The notes under the pieces are model-generated. The model was not told the DNA's origin and did not search any database. It worked only from the letters and a program-made list of their open reading frames with translations. This document shows positions 33,640 to 46,067 of a stretch of DNA of 64,000 nucleotides, piece after piece. Made by a program: the position numbers and the translations under genes. The stretch is from assembly GCA_963580455.1 (NCBI GenBank), contig OY756969.1, positions 9,005,501-9,069,500 of the forward strand. The letters run 5' to 3'. The stretch's first letter is position 1; every line of letters starts with the position of its first letter. Source of the DNA: Euonymus europaeus. Taxonomy: Eukaryota; Streptophyta; Magnoliopsida; Celastrales; Celastraceae.

Positions 33640-34285
33640 ACTATGATTGAGCCCTAAGCTGACTTTGTAGCGGAATTCTATGATGATGCAATACCAAAAA
33701 CCAACGAAGTATGGACGCTGGAGATACCAAAGATTAGTGCATAGGAGCTCACGGTTGATGGGTCCTCCTCTAAAAAAGGAAGTGGTGTCGGGATAGTCCT
33801 TACATCCCCAGATGGGCTAGTCATGGAGCAAGCCTTAAGGTTGGGATTTCCTGCGACCAACAATGAATGTGAGTACGAAGCATTGTTAAGTGGGTTACGA
33901 AGCGCGCTTAGCCTAGGAGTGAGGCAGCTAAAAATTTGTTCAGACTCGCAATTGGTTGTAAGTCAACTAACTGGAGAATACGCAGTGAAGACAAAGAGAA
34001 TGATGTTGAATCTAAAAATTTCTAAAGAGTTGATTGACTGCTTAAACGAATTTGAAATCTGTCAAATTTCCAGAGCACAGAATAGTCATGTTGATGCATT
34101 GACAACATTAGCCTCTACCGATAATGTAGCATGTAGGAGGGCATTGTTGTGGATATCCAGAAAGAACCAAGTATTATTAGAGGAGGTCTTAAATACTGAG
34201 CACGGTCCAAGTTGGATGAATCCAATCAGGCATTTCATCAAGAATGGTGTAACACCAGTTGGACGACTTGAATATTGAAAGATCA
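33640..34285 (+). pseudogene. Tat-lineage archaeal-like RNase H
   Basis: ADFVAEFYDDAIPKTNEVW, a stop, then LTVDGSSSKKGSGVGIVL, ATNNECEYEALLSGLRSA, KICSDSQLVVSQLTGEYAVK and RAQNSHVDALTTLAS. Catalytic D (VDGS), E (NECEYEA), D (SDSQ) and a late D (VDAL) are visible. This type I RNase H, additional to the retroviral one, is known from plant Tat/Retand/Ogre elements. Confidence 0.88.
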
Positions 34286-35445
34286 TCCTTAAAGCGGCAC
34301 GATAGTAGGTGTCGTCAAAGGGAGAGCTGTATAGGAGATCTTTTTTGAGACCATATCTGTTGTGCGTGCATCCAGACCTTGTCCAGGACCTTTTATATGA
34401 GATCCACGAAGGAAGCTGCGGGGCTCATATCAGAGGACGATCCATTGCACAACGAGTAGTTTCACAAGGATATTGGTGGCCACGTATGCATCTAGATGCT
34501 GTAGAATGCAACAAAAAACGTGAACAATGCCAGGAATTCTCTAACTTACTATGCCAGCCGCCGATCGAACTCAGCTCTATTACGAGCCCATGGCCGTTCG
34601 CTCAGTGGGGTCCACCCATTGTTGGACCGTTGCCGAGAACTACTGGAGATAGAAAGTATATGATCACTGCTATGGATTATTTTACAAAATGGGTAGAAGC
34701 AAAGGCCCTAGTACGGATAATTGACTCAGAAACGAGGAACTTCTTCTGGGAAGCCATTATTACGCTATTCGACATACCGCACACATTGATCTCAGATTAT
34801 GGGACACAGTTTGACAGTTGTGCATTCAAAGAATTCTGCACTGGATATGGGATTAAAAACTTGTATCCTGCCCACCCACAGGGAAATGGATAAGCTGAAT
34901 CTTCTAATAAGATAGTCCTCTACGGACTAAAAAAGCATCTATAATCGGCTAAGGGAAAGTAGGTTGAGGAATTACCTAGCGTCCTTTGGACCCAACGGAC
35001 AACACCTCGATGATCGACAGGGGAAACCCCATTTTCTTTGGCTTATGGCTCCGAAGTCGTTATCCCTTTGGAGATTGGGCTTCTGTCCATACGCATAGAG
35101 GGCTATGAGGAAGGGCGAATGATGCAGCGCTCAATTTAAGTTTGGACCTCCTAGAGGAGAAGAGGGACATGTCTTCAGTCCAAGTTGAGTCATACCAGCG
35201 TGAACTAGCTAACTGGCATAACAAACACGTTAAATGGAGGAAATTTCAAGTCGATGATCTGGTGCTTAGAAAGGTGTTGGGTACTACGAAAAATCCCCAA
35301 GACAGAAAACTGGGTCCAAATTGGAAGGGACTTTATTTGGTTTATTCAACAAGCGGATAAGGGTCCTACCGTTTGAAGGGCACGGCAGGGAAAGACATAC
35401 CAAGGCTATGGAATGCAATGAACCTGAGGAAGTTCTTTAAGTAAA
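34286..35445 (+). pseudogene. Tat-lineage integrase
   Basis: YLLCVHPDLVQDLLYEIHEG, a decayed zinc region (ECNKKREQCQEF), then FAQWGPPIVGPLPRTTGDRK, MDYFTKWVEAKAL, LISDYGTQFDS and PAHPQGNG followed by a stop. Several stops follow (34,892 onwards) before ERELANWHNKHVKWRKF-like carboxy-terminal sequence (35,142-35,445) that ends LRKFFK. The first catalytic aspartate position reads GPPIVG, so it is probably lost. Confidence 0.8.
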
Positions 35446-35989
35446 AAACACCTCAATTTACCGATGTGTGGTAAGATGAGGTGAATAACGCCACTTTGGC
35501 GATTAATAAAATGAAGCTTTCAACATGATGTTCTATCTTTGTTGATCTGCCATTTTTTAACTTACTCCTATTGAAAAAAAAGTGGGAAGGGGAGGAAAGA
35601 ACAAAAAAAAACAAAAACCTTAATGGTTCCTCTATGAGGGTTTGTGGAAGTAACGGAATTTACCGTCTTCCACTAAAAGGTTTACGACCTCCTGAGCATA
35701 ACTTGGGTTCTAAACAAGAAAAAAAAAACACAAGGGGTTTTCCCCACTAGGGTTTCCTGGAATCATTCAACAATAAGGCCAAAGAATAGGTCGAAGGGTT
35801 TTCCATAACACAAATTGAAGATGTCATTCAACGGTTTCCATAGTACACTTTAAAAACCCAACATTCATTAATGCATCTCGATTGATATACGAAAATACAA
35901 AAACAAACAGAATGACAAAAGACAACTAATAAATGAAGAAAAGAAAAACTACAAAGCAGAGTTAAAGTGGTCGATCGCCACTACAAAAT
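35446..35989 (+). other. Tat 3' UTR
   Basis: Non-coding sequence after the integrase stop. Phrases such as ggtgaataacgccactttgg and tggttcctctatgaggg resemble the repeated UTR sequence seen after Tat pol genes. Poly-A runs occur; no frame of interest. Confidence 0.5.
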
Positions 35990-37680
35990 TTCTTCAACTT
36001 GTCTCTACTCAGCCACAATAATGTCCTCGACTGCAGCAACATTGTCTTGACTGGCTCAATCGATATAGGGGAGAACTAGACAATGGAATATTAACATCTT
36101 CGGGGAAGAAAGCACTCCGAATATTCTCTTGAGGAGCATCAGGTTCAGGAAATTTCACCAGCTATTGTCCCATGAATGGAGCGTCCTTCCCAACCTCCAG
36201 TTCTACAAGCGTGTCCCCACGACCATGAAGATAGGCCTGATTCACTTGCCTATTGATTTCAAGCGAATACTTTTCAAAACATTCATCGTAAGCCTTCTGA
36301 GCTGAAACCAATTCTCTCCTCTGAACAATCGATGTGAGTTTGCTCAGTTCGGCTTTCAATTGTTTGACCTCTTCTTTTAGTTTTTCAGCCCTCACACTTA
36401 TAGCCAATAACTCGCTGTTACCTTTGATCACTTTAGCAACTTTCGTGCTCAATTGTGTTGTGGTTGTGGCCAATCCTTTTCTTGCAGCGCCGAGCTCGAT
36501 CTTTAGCCTGATCAGGCGGTGACCCATCTTTACTATCAACTTGGCGAATTGAAAAATAATAAAAATTATTATTAATTACCGTTGTTATCCAGTAACATAC
36601 TTAATGCATATTTTAGAAATGACGATGAACCTGCAAAGTGTATCGGCATGCCATATCATTTAAATTCGGAACAGGCATACGCTCCATTAGCTTCTCATCA
36701 AGAGCAACATAAATCGCTTCATCAACTGCCGATCCAACCCCCAACTTCCCTCATTGAAGCAAAGGCTAGAAGGGGTTTGCCAGCATAAACATGCCGAAGA
36801 ACTAAAGGATCTTCAGTTCTTTTTGCTGCCAGCATCATTGCTTCGTGTCGATCCCTCTGCCCTGGATTGCCTTTTCTTTTGAGAGGTTTGGCAATGTTCT
36901 TCTGAACATCATGAGATCATTTGTCGTGACTATAAGGCGGTACGGTCGGCCTCGGCTGCTGAGGAGCGTTCAATCCCTTCCTTGGGTTGTTCAGATTTTG
37001 TCGAAACGCGGACTTCAATGGTTGGTACATATTGAAAGACGAGAAAGCTGCAAATTAAAGAACTATGTCAAATACTAATTCTGTAGCAAAACAAAATAAA
37101 TACACACAAGGCGAGTTGGACGTACTAAAAGCACCAGAGTCGTCGATCAAATCGAAAAAAATATCAGGAAGATCAGTTTGGCCATAACCAAAACCAATGT
37201 CTAACCCCTCAAAAATATTATTCGGAATATCACCAAGGTTTTCCCCTTTGGATATATCTTCTGGCCTTTTCCCACACCCGTCATCTCCCGCAATTTGTTC
37301 CTCAAAATCTATCGGAATGGAACTTTGTCCAACCTCACCATCTTCGTGCTCATCGTCAAACAACTCATTAATACTAGAGTCTATTCATGAATTAGTAGGA
37401 CTATAAAGGGTTGATCCACGGAGCGGATGAAAAATATAAATCAGACCATCGACAAGGTTAAAATCGTTTAAAAAATTCTATAGCTCGAGCTTTTGAAATA
37501 TCTGGAGGTAAATCAGTAAAAGTCGTACAAGGTTTGTATCCTAAAATTAGAGGAGCCGAACGACCAAAGGGGTGTACTTCCCCACTACCCAAGTATTTAT
37601 AGAGCTTCGCGTGGTCCATGTTCTTTGAGTTGTTGAGTAGTGGCCGAAGGACCTGAAAGAGAGTAACCCACAATCAGAAA
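35990..37680 (-). pseudogene. Multi-exon antisense ORF of a Tat element
   Basis: On the strand opposite pol. Coherent pieces, from 37,680 downwards: HAKLYKYLGSGEVHPFGRSA and DLPPDISKARAIEFF; after a stop, the acidic piece ELFDDEHEDGEVGQSS to LPDIFFDLIDDSGAFS (37,380-37,128) with a donor-like gtacgt; after the acceptor ttgcag near 37,050, NAPQQPRPTVPPYSHDK, KPLKRKGNPGQRDRHEAMML and RTEDPLVLRHVYAGKPLLAF; then a coiled-coil exon (36,539-36,162) with KLKEEVKQLKAELSKL; and FPEPDAPQENIRSAFFPED past a stop. Tat-lineage elements are known to carry antisense ORFs between pol and the 3' LTR; function unknown. Confidence 0.65.
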
Positions 37681-38240
37681 TGGCTGAATCAAACTAACCG
37701 AATGAATGTCATCTAAAAGAGTTATTTGGGACCGACCTGGCTGTGATCCATGATCATGTATTATTTTGTTTGGGTTCCTCACAGGATTTTCGTTTGGGCC
37801 GAACTCCCATCCTTCCCCCTTAATCAGAAATATTCCTCACAGGATTTTCAGCAGGCAGTGGATGAGCGATTTTGCTCCACCTCTAGGGAAGAGATGCAAT
37901 TTATTCAGCGCCGTTCTGTTTCTTTTAAGAAATACAACCAAGTCTAGGTAAATCAGCCTGAGGTCGAGTCCTAAGGATCTATTTATTATATCTACTCCAT
38001 TGACAATGCAAAACAGGTTTGAGTTGCACTGATGTGGCGCCAGTTGAAATATCTTAAGGGACCCTTTAAGGAAGCTGGACAGCAGAAACATCACTCCACC
38101 TTCAGTCATAGAGATGAATGGAAATTTCACCCACCCCTCGTCTAAGTCACCGGGGTAGGGAAGCCCTAGCTGATAGTTAGGTGGAAAACCGTATGACGCT
38201 GCCCAGGCCTTTAACGCGTTTTGACTACAGACATGCTTCG
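37681..38240. other. Tat 3' region up to the CACTA insertion
   Basis: Continues the antisense-ORF region (possible further exon or promoter on the minus strand). Short open frames exist but none is convincing. The duplicated phrase cacaggattttc (37,780 and 37,837) is the only repeat noticed. Confidence 0.4.
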
Positions 38241-38700
38241 CACTACAACAAGAAATATTTTTACTAGCGTTTATTTTAACCTTTTACGGCGATTATATTA
38301 GTCGCAATATGTATTACCGATGAATCGACTTTCGCCGTTGAAGGCTTCGTCGGTAAATCCTATACCGGCAAATAAAATGATTGCTGGTAAATACCTCAAT
38401 AATCGCCAGCATAGATACCCACCCTTTACCGGCAATTATTATTGCGACTATATTTCGAAGTTCAATTACTCATAATTTAGAGATTTACCGACTATTTAAA
38501 TTGTCGTTAAAAATTCGTTTATTTAGCAGCATTTTTAATGGTTACTGAAAATTATTGAAATTGGATTTATAGTGGCTAATATAATTGCCGTTAAAAATCC
38601 TACCTTTCTAGACGTTAATGCACATCGTGACTGATATTGATCGTACTTTTAACAACGATTTTAATTGCCACTAAATAATTTTTCATGTTTTATATATTAT
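38241..38700. repeat. CACTA left terminal and subterminal repeats
   Basis: The terminal CACTACAACAAG is followed by many short variants of ttaccggcaa, cgccggta and ttgccgttaaaaat in both orientations. Such subterminal repeats bind the element-encoded TNPA-like protein in characterised CACTA elements. Confidence 0.8.
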
Positions 38701-39330
38701 TTATTTTAAAGATAGTTAATTTTTTTATGGATCCGATCTCTTCTACTGTCTGTATGCTACAACTAAAGAGAACTACAATCAATTATTCTTTATAAAGTAA
38801 AAAATAAATTTATGATTATAAAAGATATTCTTCAAAATTACATAGAACATCATCATAGCCATCAGGCCGATAAAAATCCAAAATGCCATATGTATATATC
38901 ACTCAGCACTTACGATGATGTACAAAAATAGTTCTGATAGTTCATAGTTCAATATTTATGCCCAGAAATCCAAGTTGCCAACATTGTGCGGAATCCAAAA
39001 TCATAGCTCAAGTTGAAATACTTCAAACATGCTGGATCCACAAAACTTCAAAAGCCAACTCTTTAGTGCAACCTCCACGCACAATCACTAATAAAAGAAG
39101 ATTCAAATATGAAATAGAGAACAAAAATAATTCAACCAAGAAAATTCAGCAATGCACCAGAAAATGCTAATGCCCACAACTGAAGTTGTTCAACTCCTTA
39201 AGCATATTAAATAATCATCAAGATTCCAACCAATAAAATTCTAATCAGCAAAATAGTTCTAAAATATAACCCTTTGACATCCCATTAGCTCACAGATAAA
39301 AAATGCTCCATAAAATATAGTAAAATGAGA
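38701..39330. other. CACTA non-coding interior
   Basis: AT-rich sequence between the subterminal repeats and the first coding exon; no frame recognised. Confidence 0.5.
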
Positions 39331-39341
39331 GTCTTACCTCA

Positions 39342-41087
39342 TTATTTATCAAAATGACTGTATGCATCGGGAACTTCATTCTCATTCACTCTAGAAGTTC
39401 CATTTGATGTCCCAATAGATCCAAAAGTTCCAAATTCAGAAGGAAACATCTTACTCATATATTCTCTAAAAAATTTGAGTTCAGATTTCAGGTTGTTCAG
39501 TTGATCAGCATGTCTTTGTTCCATCATCTTCATATCGTCCTTTAGTTTATGGACAGTCTCATCGGTTGCTACATTGAGATTTGAAGTTTCTCCTTGTTGG
39601 GTTGATGATGGACTCCATAAACTTGTTACAGTTGGACCAAGTCCCACCCCACGCATTCGATCATTCATTTCGGGGCCCATTACTTGAGAGTACACATCAC
39701 CTTCGCAAGCAACACTTCCTAGCGGTTGCTCGACGGAGTCTGGAGTTTGACTTAACTTTTCCATCATCAATTCCTAGACACATTAAAAGGTAAAATTGTC
39801 CATATATTGCTTGATAAGCAATTCATGTCTATGATCATATTTAATGTAAGTGCTCTCTGCAATTCCATCTTCACCAAATACTACAGGAAAATCATGCCAT
39901 ATAATCTATTGCAAGATTTTGGATTCAAAAATTCAGCAACAGTCAAACAAAACACATTATTTGACAATTCCATATGCAAAAAGTTCACAGAAAATTAATA
40001 GAGATACTTACAACTCTTTTGGCCGACTCTTGGTCAACTGGTCTCCCATCTTTACGCTCCTTATGGGTTTCAATAAATATTTGAGCTCATGATGGCTCTA
40101 CCCCATCCTTAGCCTAGTAAGAAGAAAGATATTATTCACAAGATATTTGCATAAGTTTAGACATAAGATATTATTAATAATTGCTTATGTACAACAAGTA
40201 CCTTTTCAGCCATCAAACGTGCATGCAAAACTCTTTGATCCTGCTGTGTGAGCCTTTCTTTGTTTCGAGCGCTTTATTTTATTGATAGCACTGCGCTTCT
40301 AACACAATACAATATTGTGAAGGAATAACATCAATTTGTGAGGCATAAAATATGGAAAGTTCCTTAACATCAAACTGTGAGGTGTAAAATCTTTCTTAAT
40401 GTTTATAATTGTACCTTTGATCTATCACTTGTCCATATTTGAATCAGGCCATTCCATAGGTCTCTCGATATTCGCTCTGGCTTGTTATCACGCAAAGCAT
40501 CCACAGTTTTGTACTTCTCTAGAAACTCATTCCTTAGATCACATTTATAATCCTTCCACTTCCTTCCATGAGATTTCATCACCCATTGTTGACCATGAGA
40601 AGGGATTGCAAATTTTCCCTACACAATATATGTAAATGTCACTGTAATTGTTTCAGATATTGTAAATCTTATTATAATTCTAAAAAAATGCATCACTTAG
40701 GTAATACCTGTACATGACTTGAGCTAGATCCAGAATATAAATAAATCTTACTTACCTGTTGGATAGTCGTGCACGACTCAAAAGATACCAAATTTAAAAA
40801 TTTAACTTTCCCTTAACAAATTTTTGCAACTCCTTCTTTTCATGTCTTGGAAAAGCCCTCCAATCCTCAATATTTAGAGGAGACATAACTGGATCCCTAG
40901 CAATGATGCCCAAAAAACTTGCAAGTACACGCCCTTCGCGTCCAATAGCTTGTCCACGCTTGTTGAACTCCACAATAACTTTTTCACCCAAAGGCTGGCT
41001 AAAAATATCAGACAATAAAGTAGGACCTCTTTTGTTCGTCGATGGTGAGTCTTCTTTAAAATAATATAAAGTGCATCAGTATGTAAA
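39342..41087 (-). pseudogene. TNPA/Transposase_24-like second CACTA gene, 3' part
   Basis: Minus-strand pieces: 41,035-40,794 has PTLLSDIFSQPLGEKVIVE, NKRGQAIGREGRVLASFLG and DPVMSPLNIEDWRAF, the plant transposase (Ptta/En/Spm, PF03004) pattern. Near 40,095-40,010 is FIETHKERKDGRPVDQESA. 39,790-39,342 has MRGVGLGPTVTSLW and a coiled coil around MMEQRHADQLNNLKSELKFF. These are exons of the second CACTA product, which binds the subterminal repeats in characterised elements. Exon borders were not worked out in full. The Tekay element at 41,093 interrupts the gene. Confidence 0.7.
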
Positions 41088-41092
41088 GTAGA
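41088..41092. repeat. Tekay target-site duplication, left
   Basis: GTAGA, identical to 50,543-50,547. Confidence 0.95.
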
Positions 41093-43344
41093 TGTGAAAT
41101 CCCGACCCAAAAATTTAAGTTTGAGTCAAATTACGGATGATCCGTGAGGTACGGAATCAAGGAAAAATAGTTTTGAGCCAGGTTCGGTAAATAGGCCATA
41201 ACTTTTTGTATACACGTCCGTTTTGGGCCCATAATATATCAATTCGAAGCTTGGACCGAGACGAAAAGTAAATTTGAGAAAAACTGCGTTGCTGGAAAAC
41301 ACAAGCCATCCGGACACCCTAAACAGCCGTCCGGACGGTTTGTGCTGTAACGAAGGCAGAGAAGTCTGAGGGAGAAAAAGATTATTCTGTGAATAGTAGA
41401 CCGTCTGGACACCCTATCGAGGCGTCCGGACGGTTAAGCCTACATATGTAGGCAGAGTATGGATAGGACAGTGAAGCGTCCGGATGGCCACTTAAGGCGT
41501 CCGGACGGTTGAAAGGAAATCAGTTTTTAAACCCAGTTTTAGACATTTCTGGGCATTTCCAACCTTGGGAGCCCGACTAGAGAGAGAAAGAGAGAGAGAA
41601 GAAGAGAGAGAAAGTGTTTTTGGCTAGCAATGGTCTTGGAGATTGTGGATTGGTGATTCTTAAGATCAAACAAGGATGATTCAAGTTTGATTCAGGTGAT
41701 TTGGGTAAGTTTTCACTAATTTTGAAATTCTAGGTTTTTGTTAGATTCGTTTGATTCTTAGGGAGATGAGCTCTATGCTTTAGATATGTTGATTATAGGT
41801 TGATTTTGGATGTTTATGTAGAGTTTATGTTTTGGAGTTGAGTTGAGCTTGGAGTGAGTTTGGTGGATTTTGGAAGGAATTTCTAAAGAGAGAAGTAAGT
41901 GATTTCGAATTGATTGATTTAATTGATGTTTATATGAATTGTGGTTGATATATTGATGCGTGTGAGGGTTCGGTTTCGCCACATTGTAGGTTTGGGCAAA
42001 CCGGAACCCTAGGAACGGAATTTGAGGATTTATGGTAAATTGCTCGACACAACGTAGGGGATTTCCAATCATATTTTGTATCGTTCGTTTTCATATTTTA
42101 AAGAGCTTTTCGATTTCTCATTGGTCGTTCTATTTGTGTTTCCGCCTTAATTGCTTTTAAGGGGAAACGAGCCTTCTTGTGAAATGTTGTTAATTCTTGA
42201 TATTGCATGACCGAATATGTGTGTTCCATCACCTATGGGCATGATGTGATTTTCCGTTCATGCATCATGGTAGTTATGTATATATATATATATGTAGGTT
42301 GTTCATATATATATCTTTTCGACATGTCACGACATTAATGCATTAGAGTTGCATTGGGGACCGGATATGGACTCGGGACTCCTTAGGATTCTTGAAAGCT
42401 ACTTGGAGGGATGACGAGGTGAAGAGAGTTACCACTGAGTCAAGTGAACTCTAAGTAGGATAACGCACTAGAGGTATGGTTCATGAGGGACCTTGCCTGG
42501 AGTGGTGCGGGCATGATAGGATCACGCAACCGGGTAATCCAAGAGCGTTTGTTGTTGGGAAGCTTGCTCCTATTCAATAGTCATGGTTAGCGACCATGAT
42601 ATTGATGAGTTGATTTGGTGAGCTTGCACACGTTCGATATTACATGGAACGAGTCATGGTATCGATGAGGTTTGCTCATGAGGGGATTGCCCGGACTGAT
42701 GTTTTATGTGATTGTTGAGTATACGTGCATGTGGTAGTTTTCATATTGTTGCATAACCTACTGTTTCGGATTCGGCCATTATACTCTACATACTATAAAC
42801 CCTACTGAGCTTCTTGCTCACCCTCTACTTTCATTCCTTCCCACAGGCGATACTGGTACTGGTACAGGAACTAGTGGAGCGAATTAGTAAGAGCGGGATG
42901 TGACATGGATGGCCCTGGGTAGGATGTGGGTGCTAGAGAGATACTCTAAGCACGTGTTTTGTATATGATGTATTGATGTTTATTCATGATATTCTTATAA
43001 CCATTTGGCACCAGAGGGTGTATGCATGATGTATGTGGAGTTGTTTTTATGGTTATATGATATTGTGAATTGGTTGATTTGATTATTATTATCACTTTGT
43101 GCATGCTAGTAGTGGACGGCTTGAGGCCCCTAGGATCAGGATTGCATGTGATTAAGGCCTGAGGCCTAGCTAGGTTGCTAGTGTGATGGATTGATGATTT
43201 TTCTGCAACATGTTTCTGATGCAGGCGGGGACTCTCCGATATACGGGGAGATGCCGCCGGATTTTCGGTCTGCCGAATGATCGCACTAGTGCCCTAGGAT
43301 GGTGCCGGAGGGCACCCATGGCATGCCCGGACTGGGGCGTCACA
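41093..43344 (+). repeat. Tekay 5' LTR
   Basis: TGTGAAATCCCGACCC to GGGGCGTCACA, 2252 bp. Three GTCCGGAC-type palindrome pairs lie at 41,308/41,329, 41,403/41,424 and 41,478/41,499. A GA-rich run is at 41,580-41,615. It has a short segment near 42,303-42,330 that the other LTR lacks. Confidence 0.97.
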
Positions 43345-43347
43345 TTT

Positions 43348-43360
43348 TGGTATCAGAGCG
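43348..43360 (+). promoter_or_regulatory. Tekay primer-binding site
   Basis: TGGTATCAGAGCG, complementary to the initiator tRNA-Met 3' end, three bases after the LTR. Confidence 0.95.
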
Positions 43361-43517
43361 ATGTTTGATTTATATGTAGGATCGGGGTTGGGTCCTAGAT
43401 GTATAATAGTGTAATCCAGGCCATGTCACAACCGTTGTTGATCCGGTATGTTTTCTTATCCTTAGTAAATCCTCTGTTGAGTTGTGTGTTAAATGGTATT
43501 GTCTGTTTGCCATGTAG

Positions 43518-44735
43518 ATGAATACCCATAGAACTACCAGGTTCGAAAGTGGGAATGAGGTACCTCGTGGCAGAGGCCGACGGGGAGTTGGTAGGGGCCG
43601 AGGTAGAGGCCGTAGTGTTGGGGTGAGGCATGTCACTAGAGGCACTCCTAGCACTGAAGATTCGGTTCCGAATGTGGATTCTGAGTTGAGAGAGGAAAAG
43701 ATAGTTCATGAGGGACTACCGACTGGGAGTGATGATCAGCAGGCACCACCTGCAGGACCTATTGCTCCTGTTACTACAGGGGGGCAACCGGTGACGATGG
43801 AGGGGCTTGCTAGCTTTATGATGAGTATGGTGCAGACACAGGCATAGACGATAGCACAGGCAGTGGCTCAGGCGATAGGTGCAACTGGCACTCATACTGA
43901 GGGAGTGGTAGCCGAGGCTACTATTGAGGTGGCTACAGCACCGAGAGCTGGAAGGGGTATGTATGAGGTGGATCAACTGAGGAGGACTTCTCCTCCAACC
44001 TTTCCTGGAGATGGAACGGGTGTGGGGACGGAGGAGTGGTTTAATCAGTTGAGCATGAGGATGGACACGTTAGAGATACCCGATGAGCGGCGGGTGAAGT
44101 TTGTCTTCTATTATTTGAGTGGAGTGGCCTATGAATGGTGGATGTCCATGGGTCAGAGGCGGAATGAGCTGACTTAGACCTCTTTTGAGCAGTTGTTCAT
44201 GCAGAAGTTTGTGCCAAGACCTCTACAGACTGAGAAGGCCAAGCAGTTTTTGGATTTGTTGCTGACATTAGAGATGACGGTGTCTCAATACACAAAGCAG
44301 TTTGAGGAGTTGTATCGGTTTGGGAGAGAGTTTGCTCCTACTGATGCAAAGAAGGCGGCAAGGTACCGAGATGGGTTGATACCCAGTCTTGGGAGGATGG
44401 TGATGGCCACTAGGGTGGTATCGTACGAGGACACAGTTGAGATGGCACTGGACTTCGAGTTGAGTGAGCGAAATGAGGCTCAGAGAAAGCGTCCGGTGAC
44501 TGAGGGTAGTAGGGTAGAAGCAGAAGACTGATTTTCGTCATCAAAAAGGGGACCGAGGCAGGGGTCCAAGGCCTCAAGGGGGCAAGGTGACTTGTTACAA
44601 GTGTGGGAAAGAGGGGCACATGAGGAATAAGTGCAGAGCTTCTAGGTTTAGGTGCTTTGGTTGTGGCAAGATGGGCCACAAGAAGAGTGAGTGTCCGCAG
44701 GGCAGCATCAGCCTTAGATACCGGGAGTACCACCT
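43518..44735 (+). pseudogene. Tekay gag with two zinc knuckles
   Basis: Starts MNTHRTTRFESGNEVPRGR with an Arg/Gly-rich stretch. There is a stop at 43,845 (CAG to TAG), then LRRTSPPTFPGDGTGVGTEE and YYLSGVAYEWWMSMGQ, a stop at 44,175 (TGG to TAG), then MFMQKFVPRPLQTEKAKQFL and MTVSQYTKQFEELYRFG. A frameshift near 44,515 precedes two tandem CCHC knuckles, CYKCGKEGHMRNKC and CFGCGKMGHKKSEC (44,590-44,695). This is the structural protein that packages element RNA; here it cannot be read through. Confidence 0.9.
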
Positions 44736-44739
44736 CCAA

Positions 44740-46067
44740 CTCTTCCTTCTACTGTTCCATCGGGAGGGAGAGGGCGAGGTGGAGGCAGACAGTCTCAACA
44801 GCAACAGTATGCACTGACGGATGGTCGTGTCTTTGCTATGGGACATCAAGAGGCACAGGAGCATCACAACTTCATTGGAGGTACATTTTTGATTTCGAAT
44901 TGTTGGGCAAGAGTCTTGTTTGATTCTGGATCTACCTCATCATTTATTACTAGTTCGTTAGCGAACGCACTAGCGGTTGAGATTTCACCGATTAGAAGAA
45001 TGTTTACGGTGTCCTCACCATTCGGGCACTTTATCACGTTGGAGGGGGTAGTGTTCGGATGTGAGTGTCGGTTTGGAGAAATATCTCTACAAGCTGATCT
45101 ATATGTGTTAGATTTCAAAGACTTCGATGTAATACTCGGGGTAGATTGGTTGACAAAGCACCAAGGAGTGCTTGACTTTTGGCAAAGGAGGATCACTCTT
45201 AGAGTACCAGAGGGTGGGGTGATTCACTTACAGGGATCGAAGGGGATGCCATGCCCTTATTTCATGGACAACCCTTCATATCAGGATTGTAGAGTAGCAA
45301 GTTTGGTGACTTCGGCTCCTAAGGGAGATGTAGCTACTATGATTCGGGTAGTGGAAACATTTATGAATGTATTTTCGGAAGAGTTTCCGGGATTACCTCC
45401 GAAGAGGGAAATTGACTTTGCTATTGAGTTGCATCCGAACGTCAAGCCAATTTTGATTCCGCCGTATCGGATGGCTCCAGCAGAGTTGAAGGAGTTGAGT
45501 TCTCAATTAGAGGAGTTGCTAGAGTTGGGGTTCATTAGACCGAGTGTGTCCCCGTGGGGAGCACCGGTGTTGTTCGTCAAGAAGAAAGACGGAAGTTTGA
45601 GGATGTGTATTGATTATAGGCAGTTGAATAAGGTTACAGTGAGGAATAAGTATCCATTGCCTAGGATCAATGATTTGTTTGACCAATTGAGAGGTGCTAG
45701 GCATTTCTCTAAGATTGACTTGAGGTCGGGATATCATCAGTTGAGGATTAAGGATGAGGATATCCAGAAAACAGCGTTTAGAACTCGTTATGGGCATTAT
45801 GAGTTTCTTGTGATGCCGCTTGGGTTGACAAATGCCTCAGCGGTGTTCATGGACCTAATGCAAAGGGTTCTTAGACCGTTTTTGGATAAGTTTGTGGTGG
45901 TGTTTATAGATGACATATTGATTTATTCTCCTACGGAGGAAGAGCATGAGGAACACTTGAGGGTAGTGTTACAGACGTTGAGGGAGAATCAACTGTATGC
46001 TAAATTGAGTAAGTGTGAATTTTGGGCCACGGAAGTGAAGTTTGTGAATTTTGGGCCACGGAAGTGA
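44740..46067 (+). pseudogene. Tekay protease and reverse transcriptase
   Basis: Protease [17 protein letters not shown] (active-site D-S-G), then the linker [20 protein letters not shown], and [58 protein letters not shown], the catalytic [11 protein letters not shown], and [10 protein letters not shown]. The frame is intact until a 29-bp direct duplication at 46,014-46,071 shifts it, giving a false end at 46,067. Confidence 0.95.

Noticed and set aside
32949..33640. Organelle (mitochondrial) insertion as a firm call
   Set aside because: Composition suggests it, but no organelle gene could be recognised, so it is kept only as an alternative in a finding.
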